Source: Lysobacteraceae bacterium
Lineage (GTDB): Bacteria > Pseudomonadota > Gammaproteobacteria > Xanthomonadales > Wenzhouxiangellaceae
Length of the DNA stretch: 20,189 nt
Assembly (NCBI GenBank): GCA_020201235.1
Contig: JAIVHD010000268.1
Span: 1 to 20,189 of the forward strand
Direction of reading: 5' to 3'
Shown here piece after piece: positions 6,349 to 14,665 of this stretch (the stretch's first letter is position 1; each line of letters begins with the position of its first letter). The notes beneath the pieces are model-generated. The model saw nothing but the letters and a program-made list of their open reading frames with translations. It was not told the origin of the DNA and searched no databases. A program made the position numbers and the translations under genes.

Positions 6349-7482
6349 TTATCGTTTCTCCGCAACACGCATCTTCCACCACACACCGAATCCGAGCACA
6401 CCGCCCAGCAGCAATGCAGCGCCAATTACCCAGATGCCCGGTGATTTCTTGTTACGTGAAATCGCTTCCAGGTGCGCACCTTCCGCATCCTGATGGATCT
6501 CGAAACCTTCACGCCGCAACGTCGAACGTACGACCGGGTTGCCTTGCGTCCAGGATTCGGCCAGCGGCTCGACCTTTGCACTCATCAGTAATGTCCGGGC
6601 GGCTGTCTGCTGTTCCTCGCCGGTACCTGTCACCAGCATCTGCTCCGCCACGGCATCCCGTTCCTCCGCCGCGCCATGTTTCAGTGTCGACAGGCGCAGC
6701 GCCTCCCGGCGATGCATATCACTCACGGATAGGTTGTTCAGAATCTGCTCCAATTCCCCCGGCAGGACGATTTCCGCCAATCCTTGCAGCAGGACGCGCT
6801 CCCGTGCAGGGTTCTGGCCTGCGCGGATCAGCTCGAGAATCGCATTTCTGGCGGATGCGTCGCCCAGCTTCGCGGCCAGGTAGAGTCCCGCATAACGCAG
6901 GTTGCGGCTCGCCTCGGGTGCCCCGTATTGCACGGCCCAGCGGGTGGAGGTCGCCGTGGGCCGTTGCGCGTGGTACCAGAGCGCGCTGCGCTGGATCAGC
7001 GGATCGTTGTCCGCACGGTCGAGCTGCAGATCGGCAAATGCGGTGGCGTTTTCGTCCGGCGGCAATTTGGCCAGGGCCAGCAGCGTGTTCTGGTACAGAT
7101 AACGATCGCTCTTGTGGACCTCTGCCACTTCGAGCAAAGCATCGACCGACTCGGCCGCGCCGACCTCGCCCAGCACCGTGATCAGTTGCATCTTCAACGG
7201 CATGCTGGATTCAGCACCCCGCAATGCCGCATGCGCGGCGGGCAGGATGACAGGACCGCGTTCGACCAGTCGCTCGCCGGCTGCTTGCGCGCGCGCACCG
7301 AAACTCGACAGCGACTGGATATCCTCTTCGATACTCGGCCAGGCCGTCTGGTCGAACAGCGCAGGATCGATGGGAATCGGTCCGTGCGCAAAGGCGGTGG
7401 CGTTCAGCGCACAAGCAAACGCCAGCACCAGCGTCCGGAGCAGGTGCTGCGCGCAGGACGACCTGTCGTGCCCAGGCCTCAT
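6349..7482 (-). CDS. Exported HEAT-like repeat protein with C-terminal membrane anchor
   Basis: 377 residues from ATG 7482, which overlaps the stop of the giant protein gene by 4 nt (ATGA). It has an N-terminal signal peptide (LLRTLVLAFACALNATAFA) and an acidic linker. Helical repeats of HEAT type follow at about 60-320 (LPAAHAALRG, LITVLGEVGAAESVDALLEV, NTLLALAKLPPDENA, AVQYGAPEASRNLRYAGLYL, VLLQGLAEIVLPGELEQ). Near the C-terminus there is one membrane helix (GIWVIGAALLLGGVLGFGVWW) and a basic tail, KMRVAEKR. It shares this layout and the motifs W-x-Q-Y-x-(S/A)P...R(N/Y)-YAGLYL and LL-GLAE with the protein at 273-1367. The protein is probably periplasmic, anchored in the inner membrane, and binds other proteins. 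Coupling to the giant modular protein suggests they work together. Confidence 0.85.
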   Translation of the reverse strand: MRPGHDRSSCAQHLLRTLVLAFACALNATAFAHGPIPIDPALFDQTAWPSIEEDIQSLSSFGARAQAAGERLVERGPVILPAAHAALRGAESSMPLKMQLITVLGEVGAAESVDALLEVAEVHKSDRYLYQNTLLALAKLPPDENATAFADLQLDRADNDPLIQRSALWYHAQRPTATSTRWAVQYGAPEASRNLRYAGLYLAAKLGDASARNAILELIRAGQNPARERVLLQGLAEIVLPGELEQILNNLSVSDMHRREALRLSTLKHGAAEERDAVAEQMLVTGTGEEQQTAARTLLMSAKVEPLAESWTQGNPVVRSTLRREGFEIHQDAEGAHLEAISRNKKSPGIWVIGAALLLGGVLGFGVWWKMRVAEKR

Positions 7483-8318
7483 GGCACAATTTCCACGGAC
7501 AGAACTCGCGGATCGACCAGGATGGCGTTACCCCCGGAATCCCGGAAGGTGTAGACGACATCGAGGTCGTAGATACCGGGGATCGCATTGGCCGTCGCGC
7601 CCACCACGAAGCCCACGACCCAGGTGGTTTCGCTGACGATGGGCGTCAGCCCGGACAGACTGTAGGTAATGAAGCCCGAACCGCCGTTAGTGGGGATGCC
7701 GCTGATGGAGACATTGAGCGACGCCACGTCATAGAAATCGGATGAACTCATGGGGAACGTGTGACTTCCCGACGTGCTGCCACCGACCGCAACCTGGACA
7801 TCGCCGCCGGTGGGCGTGTCGCCGCGCACGATCGTGAGCCGGTCGTTCGAGGTCAGACCGGCGGCGCCGACCGCCACGACGTCAACCGTATTCGGCCCGA
7901 TCTCCAGTTCCACCTCGGCGCTGAAGGTGGCATTTCCGAGGGTACCGGTCACACTGGCGGGCACTCCGTTGACCGTCACCGATGCACCGGGATCGGCGAC
8001 CGTGCCGGAAACGGTTGCCGTGGCGAGCGTCACGGTCTCCCCATCGTTATGGGAGGTGACGATGGCCGTGGGCGGCCCGACCGGCGGCGGGACGAGTTCG
8101 AGCGCGATCGTTCGTTCTTCCGTGTGGACCAGTACGTTGCCCTGACCGGTATCGTAGGTCCGGAATTCATAGGTCACCGGGAAACTCGCCGGCCCATACG
8201 GCGCGCCGGCATCCGAGTCCACGCTATAGTATATGATCCAACGATCTTCCTCCTCGAAATGGCTCTGCATGCTCATGTCATAAGACAAATACACCGGAGG
8301 ATTTATGCACACTCGCAC
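7479..8318 (-). CDS. Giant modular surface protein, C-terminal segment (third reading frame after frameshift)
   Basis: 279 codons from GTG 8318, just after the proposed frameshift, to TGA at 7479. It contains the end of companion module 3 (VRVCINPPVYLSYDM to IALELV), glucodextranase-B-like repeat 7 (VTSHNDGETV...VTVNGVPASV...VELEIGPNTVDVVAVG) and companion module 4 (VQVAVGG to PRVLSVEIVP). The upstream segment stops in another frame at 8278. Skipping one base in the GG at 8318-8319 joins HTAT to VRVCINPPVYL, which then aligns with NSPVFIRPDM in companion module 2, so this is one interrupted gene. The stop overlaps the next gene by ATGA. There is no C-terminal anchor or sorting signal, so the protein may be released or held non-covalently. 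Confidence 0.75.
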   Translation of the reverse strand: MRVCINPPVYLSYDMSMQSHFEEEDRWIIYYSVDSDAGAPYGPASFPVTYEFRTYDTGQGNVLVHTEERTIALELVPPPVGPPTAIVTSHNDGETVTLATATVSGTVADPGASVTVNGVPASVTGTLGNATFSAEVELEIGPNTVDVVAVGAAGLTSNDRLTIVRGDTPTGGDVQVAVGGSTSGSHTFPMSSSDFYDVASLNVSISGIPTNGGSGFITYSLSGLTPIVSETTWVVGFVVGATANAIPGIYDLDVVYTFRDSGGNAILVDPRVLSVEIVP

Positions 8319-10690
8319 CTGTCGCAGTATGCAATGTCGCGGTCGTCGAAAATTCGTGCGCGAACTGGGTCTTGCCACCTCTGGATATGACCACATCGCG
8401 TGGCGGCGTACTGTTGACGAAGTTCAGGTTGAACTCTCGTGTCGTGACCGGTCCGTTGGTCCCCGGTCCGGCGGCCACGATCGTGAGGGTATTGGACCCG
8501 TTGTACAGGGGCACATGATCGAGCGTGAAGCCCTGACCGTTCAATGTCGCCGCGATGCCATTGACTGTTACCGAGACCACTGGGTTCTCGATCATGCCTG
8601 TGAGCGTGATCGGTGATTGGGTCAGCGTCTCCCCTTCTGTGTGCGACGTGATGCTGATCACCGGTGCCGGCGGTGGTACCAGATTGAGCGTACGCGTTGC
8701 TATCGGTGCGAGATATCCCCTGACGTATATTTCAAACAGATTGGGGCCCGCCGGCAGCGTCAACCCAGACCAGGTGTTGGTTGTGCTGGACTGGCTCGGC
8801 GAACCTCTATTCACGCCGTTGACATAGAGCTTCAGATTGGCGGCGGGCACGGCAGCGTCGGCAACGAATGCGATTGGATCGACCTCGACGACCTCGCCTT
8901 CCGTGTGCGATGTAATGGTAACAGCGGGTGGTGGCTGGGATGCGAGATTCAGCGTGAATGTGTCGTTCGAACTCAGTCCATTGAGCCCCAAGGCATCGAC
9001 GGCGATCGTGTTTGTGCCTTCCGCGAGGTCGATGGCGGCCGTGTAGGAACGGTCAGTAAAGGGAACGCCAGGCAATGGGGTCCGTTGCGCGGATATGCCG
9101 TTGATCGTTACCTGTGCAGCGGAGTCGTTAGCGATCCGCACTGTAACGCCCGCCGGCGAACTCGGCACCGTCTCACCATTGGTGTGCGAATAGAATTGAA
9201 TTACGGGCGGGTCGCGGCTTTCCAGCACCGTCACTCGTAGAGGTATGCGTTTAAAATAGTTCAACGCGCCTGGGAATTTTTCGCAATTGATCGATACTGC
9301 GGCGTCGTAAATGCCAGATACCACTGCCACGTCTGTCCCGATCCTCACGCCAAAGCTATATATAATATAATTATATAACTCGGACAGGCGTGAATCTTTT
9401 GATACAGAAAAATAATCCATATCAGGGCGAATAAAAACTGGGGAATTCACCATACCCATGTTACAAAATCTATCAGCAAATAGCTTAGGAGACCAACTAG
9501 TAACGCTGGCTACAAACCTTTCGCCTGGCGACAGCGTCATCTCAAACGGTGCCACATCGAGATTGATGGCAGTTGTACCGACCAGTCCGTTTTCTCCGGT
9601 CGCCTCCACCTGAAGCACATTACTCCCCTCGGCCAAGGGCACGTTCAGTGCTGCATATTGATGGCCTTCGTTCGGATAGAGTACAGCGTCCAGACCATTC
9701 ACCTGCACGGCTTCGGCCGAGCCTGACACGACGCCGGCAACCAGTGCGGAGTTGTAGCGTAGACTGTCACCCTCGACATGCGTGCCAATAGTAACGTCCG
9801 GCGAGACAGTTGAGACCGGCACCGTGATGCGCAACAACGCCGTGGCAGTATAGATCGTCTGTCCACTGGCATTCTCATAAGCAATGGTCACATCTTTGTC
9901 GTAGTCGCCAGACAATACGTTCATTGCATCGACATCAAATCCGTTATCGAAGCGCAAGCCTGAGCTCGTCAACACGCCATTACGGCTGATACGCCCGATG
10001 AACGGCGTCTGAAATATCGCACCGGGCGATCCAAAACCTGGTATATAAATCTCATAGTCGGCCACCTGCGAGGCCACAGATCCGGGAATCGTCACATTGG
10101 TAAACATTTGACTCATCGTACCGGGATTATTCGTGGAGACCGACAACCACTGCCGATTGATCGTGATGGTGCGGGTCGCGACGGTGCCATTAGTGCCGGT
10201 GGCTTCGATAGTGATGATGTTTTGTCCGTCAGTCAGTTCCAGGCGGGGCGGTGCAGAATTGTAGTCGCAATTGCCATTCAAAGATTCACGGCAATACCAG
10301 CCTCGCCGGAAGCTGTTGCCGCTGATCAACGCGGGTACGCCATTGACCAGAACCTGGCTGACCGGACGGTCTACGCTGCCGAACACGACGGTATGTTCCT
10401 GGTGGATCGTTTCGCCGTCGATATGCGAGGCAATCGTGATTTCCGGCGGCATGACGACCGTGAGTTGAAGCGATACCACCCGGGATAAGGTATTGCTTCC
10501 GGTCGCCACGATATCGATGACGTGCACACCTTCGGCAAGTTCGATGTGGGCGGTGAACGTGCCGTCGCTGACGATAGCGGGTTGCCCATTGACCATCACG
10601 ACAGCCGTCGGGTCATCGACCGTGCCGCCGATTTGCACCGAAGAGCCGACCACGGTGGCGCCATCAATGTGAGACGTGATCTCCACGGAG
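7479..10690 (-). repeat. Seven glucodextranase-B-like repeats interleaved with four companion modules (protein level)
   Basis: Repeat starts are near 10690, 10445, 9800, 9205, 8930, 8660 and 8070. Each opens with I-x-S/T-H-x-x-G-E/D/A and carries VNG about 30-35 residues later, then a Leu-x-x-G-x-N turn. Companion modules (about 100 residues) lie near 10145-9810, 9550-9225, 8410-8090 and 7800-7479. They share an ending of the type G-(I/D)-YD-x-x-V...L-R-V-x-V. The copies are well diverged at DNA level, so this is an old expansion. Confidence 0.75.
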
Positions 10691-12822
10691 GCGAATACGG
10701 CCGGTGACGGAATGTCCGCCACCGCCTGACGCGCATGCACCAGCCAGGCTTCCGTATTGGCAAGCTCGAAGTCGACGCCCACCGCTGCATTGCCCAACCA
10801 GGATGCCGTCTCGAAAAGACCCGTTTGCGGGTCGAGCCGTTGAACGCTGGTGACGACGCCGGGTCCACCCAGATGCTGCAACAGGTCGTAGGCCGTGAAT
10901 CCGGCCGGGAAGCAGGAGTACCCGATCAGGTTCAGTCCGGGTTGTAGCGATGCTCCGGAACAGTCGGTGGCATCCGTATACGTGTGTGTGAACGGGGCGA
11001 CGCTGTGCAGCAGATAACCCTCTCCTTGGTTGATCGGAAAGTCGATGCCCTGGATACCACCGCCCACGTACTCCGCAGTGTCCAAGACACCGGTCACGGG
11101 ATTCACGCGTTGCAGCTTCGTAATGCGCGTCTCGCCTCCGAGCTGCGTCATAAGTCCGAATGCACTCAAGCCCTCGGGCACGTCGAAGGGATAGTGATAC
11201 AGATTCAGTGCATAGCCATAACGGCCTTCGGCCACTCGCGCATCACTGCCGGCAGTTTGCTCGCCCAGATTGTCGAGGCCGTCGAAGTCCAGGTCCTCCT
11301 GGCCATCGCCCACACTATCGCCATCGCTGTCCGCCGACAGCGGATCAAGACCGATACTCAGCTCGAACAGGTCCGTCAGTCCGTCGTTGTCGTCATCGGG
11401 GTCGCACGCATCCCCCAGACCATCGCCATCGGTGTCGGTCTGCGCGATATTGTGGTCGGATGCGCAATTGTCGGCCTCGTTCAGGACACCATCGCCGTCC
11501 AGATCCTCGGGGCTGATATCGCAGAGATCGCCGATCCCGTCACCGTCGACGTCGGATTGGTCCGGATTCGGCGTCAGACGGCAATTGTCGAGCGGAATCT
11601 GATCCTGCGACGATTCGATCAGCGCGGCGAGCCGGTCGATCCCGACATAGAACTGATCATAGGATGACCCGTCGTCGGAGATGAACAGGCTGTTGCCCAG
11701 CGCGAAGGCCCGTGACGACGGTAGATAGGCGGTTATCTGACCGCTGTCCGCGGTCAAAGTGATGGTGTCGTCCCGACGCACATCGAAACACGCGCAGTTG
11801 TACACATCCGGCATCAGCATCAACCAGCCTTCCGCGGTCGCGTCCGCTCCGGTCAGCGGTTCCAGCGTCAATTCTAGATTGGCCAGATGGATGATACCGA
11901 GCAGTGCCGAGGTCTGTGTCCCGGGATAGAGCTTGTAGATACCAATCGCCGCATCGGCACGTGCGACCACATCCAAGCCGGTCGTATCGAGCGATGTCAG
12001 CGTAGTGAGCTTGAACGGGAAATCGGACGGTGTCAGGGGCGGCCTGTAATCGTTGACACCATCATTGTCATCGTCATCATCGCAGACATCGCCTTGGCCG
12101 TCGGAATCGGTATTGAGCTGATCCGAATTATGAACCGCGGGACAGTTGTCCGCCGCATCGCCGACCCCATCGGCATCACCGTCATCCTGGCCGGGATTCG
12201 CGATCAGTGGCGCGTTGTCCTCATCATCGGGTACACCGTCGCCGTCATCGTCGTTGTCGCATGCATCGCCCTGCCCGTCTGCGTCGGTATCCAACTGGGT
12301 TGGGTTGGGCAGGCCCAGGCAGTTGTCGGCGCGGTCATCCGCGCCGTCCCGGTCGAGATCCACGAATGGCGCACTGAGGGGGTCCAGGATTCCGGTGCCA
12401 GCGCTCAGCTCGTCGCCATCGGTCGCACCATCCCCGTCGCTGTCGGCATTGAGCGGATCCGCACCGTACTGGGCCTCGTCGGCATCGTCGATACCATCCC
12501 GGTCGGAATCGGCCACTGTGGGGGACGTGCCCTCGGTATTCAGTTCACGGTCGTCACTCCAACCGTCCTGATCGGTATCCACGGCATTGGGGGCGGTGCC
12601 CGCCAGATACTCGCTTAGATTGCTGAGCGTATCGCCGTCGCGATCCTCGGTACTATCGTCGACGTCGATGTCCAGGCCGTGTTCTATCTCGTACCAATCG
12701 GGAATCCCGTCATCATCGGAATCCACCATCGGCAGCAACTCGACCACCCCAGGTGGCACGATTTCAAGCTCTCCGCGATGTTCGTTCGCAGGCAGGCTAA
12801 ATGAAAGTTCACCGTAGCCTTG
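8278..12822 (-). CDS. Giant modular surface protein, central segment (TSP3 array, tandem FDLL-type domain, Ig-like repeats)
   Basis: This is the main open segment (coding from about 12822 to about 8320, then nonsense to TGA 8278). In order it holds: a short beta-rich stretch (GYGELSFSLPANEHRGEL); a thrombospondin type 3-like array of D-x-D-x-D-G loops interrupted by an unknown domain of about 150 residues (about 12045-11590); a tandem domain of two copies of about 75-80 residues (about 11226-10731), also found in the metalloprotease; and glucodextranase-B-like Ig repeats 1-6 (signature HxxGExx...VxVNGxxA...L-x-x-GxN), with companion modules after repeats 2, 3 and 6. The TSP3 loops should bind many Ca ions and stiffen the protein outside the cell. 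Ig-like stalks of this kind usually serve adhesion or carbohydrate binding. The N-terminal signal peptide and FN3-like domain are in another frame upstream. Confidence 0.8.
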   Translation of the reverse strand, partial: QGYGELSFSLPANEHRGELEIVPPGVVELLPMVDSDDDGIPDWYEIEHGLDIDVDDSTEDRDGDTLSNLSEYLAGTAPNAVDTDQDGWSDDRELNTEGTSPTVADSDRDGIDDADEAQYGADPLNADSDGDGATDGDELSAGTGILDPLSAPFVDLDRDGADDRADNCLGLPNPTQLDTDADGQGDACDNDDDGDGVPDDEDNAPLIANPGQDDGDADGVGDAADNCPAVHNSDQLNTDSDGQGDVCDDDDDNDGVNDYRPPLTPSDFPFKLTTLTSLDTTGLDVVARADAAIGIYKLYPGTQTSALLGIIHLANLELTLEPLTGADATAEGWLMLMPDVYNCACFDVRRDDTITLTADSGQITAYLPSSRAFALGNSLFISDDGSSYDQFYVGIDRLAALIESSQDQIPLDNCRLTPNPDQSDVDGDGIGDLCDISPEDLDGDGVLNEADNCASDHNIAQTDTDGDGLGDACDPDDDNDGLTDLFELSIGLDPLSADSDGDSVGDGQEDLDFDGLDNLGEQTAGSDARVAEGRYGYALNLYHYPFDVPEGLSAFGLMTQLGGETRITKLQRVNPVTGVLDTAEYVGGGIQGIDFPINQGEGYLLHSVAPFTHTYTDATDCSGASLQPGLNLIGYSCFPAGFTAYDLLQHLGGPGVVTSVQRLDPQTGLFETASWLGNAAVGVDFELANTEAWLVHARQAVADIPSPAVFASVEITSHIDGATVVGSSVQIGGTVDDPTAVVMVNGQPAIVSDGTFTAHIELAEGVHVIDIVATGSNTLSRVVSLQLTVVMPPEITIASHIDGETIHQEHTVVFGSVDRPVSQVLVNGVPALISGNSFRRGWYCRESLNGNCDYNSAPPRLELTDGQNIITIEATGTNGTVATRTITINRQWLSVSTNNPGTMSQMFTNVTIPGSVASQVADYEIYIPGFGSPGAIFQTPFIGRISRNGVLTSSGLRFDNGFDVDAMNVLSGDYDKDVTIAYENASGQTIYTATALLRITVPVSTVSPDVTIGTHVEGDSLRYNSALVAGVVSGSAEAVQVNGLDAVLYPNEGHQYAALNVPLAEGSNVLQVEATGENGLVGTTAINLDVAPFEMTLSPGERFVASVTSWSPKLFADRFCNMGMVNSPVFIRPDMDYFSVSKDSRLSELYNYIIYSFGVRIGTDVAVVSGIYDAAVSINCEKFPGALNYFKRIPLRVTVLESRDPPVIQFYSHTNGETVPSSPAGVTVRIANDSAAQVTINGISAQRTPLPGVPFTDRSYTAAIDLAEGTNTIAVDALGLNGLSSNDTFTLNLASQPPPAVTITSHTEGEVVEVDPIAFVADAAVPAANLKLYVNGVNRGSPSQSSTTNTWSGLTLPAGPNLFEIYVRGYLAPIATRTLNLVPPPAPVISITSHTEGETLTQSPITLTGMIENPVVSVTVNGIAATLNGQGFTLDHVPLYNGSNTLTIVAAGPGTNGPVTTREFNLNFVNSTPPRDVVISRGGKTQFAHEFSTTATLHTATGASVHKSSGVFVL
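10731..11226 (-). repeat. Tandem FDLL-type domain in the giant protein (shared with the metalloprotease)
   Basis: Two adjacent copies of about 75-80 residues. Each has a L-N-L-x-x-(Y/C) opening, a P-x-G-(L/F)-(S/T)-A-(F/Y) turn, a L-x-x-LGG helix, a R-x-(N/D)-P-x-T-G strand and a closing GE-(G/A)-(Y/W)-L-(L/V)-H. Copy 2 is preceded by a Cys in DCSGA and has one in SCFPAG, matching the protease pair, where DCPAL and PCPPAG occupy the same places. I know no named family for it. Confidence 0.7.
11240..12723 (-). repeat. Thrombospondin type 3-like Ca-binding repeat array with internal insertion
   Basis: Many D-x-D-x-D-G loops occur, several followed by NC-x-x-x-x-N-x-x-Q-x-D-(T/V)-D-x-D-G-x-G-D-x-C-D, the classical TSP3 cysteine-spaced unit. 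The first four units (up to DELSAGTG) lack Cys and are of the D-x-D-x-D-G-x-x-D-x-x-E bacterial type. The array is split by a non-repeat domain between about 12045 and 11590. Confidence 0.85.
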
Positions 12823-13313
12823 TGTGTGCTCCCGGTCTGTGTCATGACCGACATCGGCGGGCCACCGGTCGGGTAGAATTCCGCCACACTGGTTGATTTC
12901 GACGTCGTGACGAGTCGGAAAAACACGGGACTGCCCGGCTCCAGACCGCTCACTCGAACCCGCAATACACCCACATCCTCCGCTATTGTGGCCAGCGCCG
13001 TATTTCCCGTTTCGGTGAACTGGGACTGCATGACCGCCTGGTGATGGGGTGTGGTGCCGGCAACATCGCTGAAAAGTTGCAGGGCACCTGTCGCAGGCTG
13101 ATCCGTGGTCCACACCACCGTGAACGAAACCGGCGTCACATCCGTGATGTGCACGTCGGCGGCGTTCACCGCATGGGCGGTGTTATGCACAAGCATTGAG
13201 GCAAGCATCAGACCGGCAATCCCGGCGCGCGATCGGACCAGCCGGCGCGCAATCGACTCGATCGCCATGCTCAGACTGTCATCTATCCCGCAAGGTCTCA
13301 TGGACTTATTCAT
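12684..13313 (-). CDS. Giant modular surface protein, N-terminal segment (signal peptide and FN3-like domain), ends in frameshift
   Basis: ATG 13313 overlaps the stop of the metalloprotease gene by 4 nt (ATGA), which supports this start, although ATG 13268 would give a shorter signal peptide. The signal region (VRSRAGIAGLMLASMLVHNTAHA) is followed at about 50-150 by an FN3-like domain of the bacterial surface type (ITDVTPVSFTVVWTTDQPATG, then VRVSGLEPGSPVFFRLVT). True coding ends near codon 163 at a (CA)4 tract (12821-12828). Beyond it this frame is nonsense to 12684, and the protein resumes in the next frame as QGYGELSFSLP. Removing one CA, or adding one base, restores a frame. Together the three segments give 163 + 1501 + 279 = 1943 residues. 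Confidence 0.8.
   Translation of the reverse strand: MNKSMRPCGIDDSLSMAIESIARRLVRSRAGIAGLMLASMLVHNTAHAVNAADVHITDVTPVSFTVVWTTDQPATGALQLFSDVAGTTPHHQAVMQSQFTETGNTALATIAEDVGVLRVRVSGLEPGSPVFFRLVTTSKSTSVAEFYPTGGPPMSVMTQTGSTHKATVNFHLACLRTNIAESLKSCHLGWSSCCRWWIPMMTGFPIGTR
12821..12828. repeat. (CA)4 / (TG)4 dinucleotide tract at a frameshift
   Basis: Four CA units on the coding strand, inside codons 162-165 of the giant protein gene. The downstream frame is offset by exactly what one surplus CA unit would cause: S-T-Q-G-Y-G after removal. The tract is short for a phase-variation element, and a missing single base nearby would have the same effect. Confidence 0.6.
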
Positions 13314-14665
13314 GGCAATGTAAAGGTCTGAATCAACGGATTTTCCAGTTCATGGCCGGCACCGTCCTGGAAGATCTCGATCAGAACCGTGTTCTGGCCT
13401 TCCGAGAGTTGATCGGCGGTCGGGTAATAGACATATTTCAGAATCCCGGGCCGGAGCATGCGCAATGTGTCGCCGTCGATCGCACCCAACGCCCCACCAT
13501 CCAGCATCAACGACTCATAATGAGGGAACCCGCCGGTTTCCACGCCGCCGACTGTGGCACCATCCAGAATCGACTCGCCGTTCAGCAGAATATTCATTGA
13601 CGCGATGTTGATACCGCTAAAACCGGACCTGCCCGGATAGGGGTCTGGACTCGGCTCGACCAGGATGACTTCGCCACCTTGATACGACACGACGTTATCC
13701 TTGAGCGTCACTGTCACTTCCGGTGAAGCCGCGGTGAAACTCCAGCTGTTGTCCAGCGGACCGTACATACCGGTATGGAACACGGCGGTCGGGAAGGGAA
13801 TATTGTCGTATGCCCCCGAGCCGATACAGCTGCTGTCGTTGGAGAATGGCACCGGGAATGTACTTCCGGTGGAAGCCCTGACGGTGTTGCCGCCGCGCGA
13901 GTTGCCCATGGTGAGTTGAGTTTGGATGTAACCTCCACCATTGGTCATGCCCGCGGATGGCGTGACCGACGGCGCGGGATTGTCCGAGCGGCGGTCGTCT
14001 CGCAAGGCGGTGTAGCTGAGTGCAACGCCGGGCACCGGCACCGATCGGATGATCGTCGGATCGAAAACCTCATCGATCCATACGCCGGCGTCATCATCAT
14101 TGCTGTCCCCGTCGAGGTCTTCACAGGTATCGGTGCGCTGCATCCGCCGCAGGATCATGGTCACCGGTCTGCCGAGGATTCTGCCGACCCACTGCGACTC
14201 ACCGGCGTGGGCACCACCCAGATCGGTCGTGCCGAGCAGATCAGGGCCCATATCGACGTCGATTTGGTTGGTCATACTTCCTGTGGCGCCCGCCACCGAG
14301 GTGGTTACCGAATAGGGTCCAGCCCCCGCCGATGCGCCGAATTCATCGATGGTCGGTGCGATCGAGATTGGCGCAGTGACCATACCGACAAATTCGCCGT
14401 CGATATTCGTACGCATGTCCGGGAGGAACGCGCCGTCGAGCAGGCCCGGGGCGGTCAGCAATCCGCCTCCATTCATCGTGACACTCGCGCCTTCCACCGG
14501 ATTTCCATATGCGTCGGTCACTCGAATCCGCACGGCATTCAGACGCGACGATGCGAGCGACATGCGTGAAAAGCGGGTCTTACGCGAGTCGATGGCCGCT
14601 GGCGTGCTCGCTTTCGCGGTGGCGCCGAACAGGATCGGTCCCGAATGCTGCGGAATACATGATTT
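13310..14665 (-). CDS. Matrixin-type metalloprotease, C-terminal segment (after frameshift)
   Basis: 451 codons in the frame that follows the break near 14668, ending at TGA 13310 with an ATGA overlap onto the giant protein gene. It contains a Big_1/invasin-like domain (VRIRVTDAYGNPVEGASVTMNGGG) and then a region without a recognised family that includes CEDLDGDSNDDDAGVWIDE, a Ca-loop-like acidic stretch. A beta-rich C-terminus follows (SPEVTVTLKDNVVSYQGGEVILVEPSP...MNILLNGESI). The first ATG inside the segment is at 14563 and has no good ribosome site, so independent translation is unlikely. Adding one base near GGAAAATC joins it to the upstream segment for a total of 1375 residues. No membrane anchor is visible. 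Confidence 0.75.
   Translation of the reverse strand, partial: KSCIPQHSGPILFGATAKASTPAAIDSRKTRFSRMSLASSRLNAVRIRVTDAYGNPVEGASVTMNGGGLLTAPGLLDGAFLPDMRTNIDGEFVGMVTAPISIAPTIDEFGASAGAGPYSVTTSVAGATGSMTNQIDVDMGPDLLGTTDLGGAHAGESQWVGRILGRPVTMILRRMQRTDTCEDLDGDSNDDDAGVWIDEVFDPTIIRSVPVPGVALSYTALRDDRRSDNPAPSVTPSAGMTNGGGYIQTQLTMGNSRGGNTVRASTGSTFPVPFSNDSSCIGSGAYDNIPFPTAVFHTGMYGPLDNSWSFTAASPEVTVTLKDNVVSYQGGEVILVEPSPDPYPGRSGFSGINIASMNILLNGESILDGATVGGVETGGFPHYESLMLDGGALGAIDGDTLRMLRPGILKYVYYPTADQLSEGQNTVLIEIFQDGAGHELENPLIQTFTLP

Noticed and set aside
11887..12618. Plus-strand frame rich in Ile/Val (243 codons), looking like a membrane protein
   Set aside because: It is the complement of the Asp-rich TSP3 array: GAY codons read in reverse give Ile and Val runs. 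The hydrophobicity is an artefact.
7479..12723. DNA-level tandem repeats or CRISPR-like arrays in the giant gene
   Set aside because: The periodicity is at protein level; DNA copies are diverged and units are far longer and less regular than CRISPR repeats.
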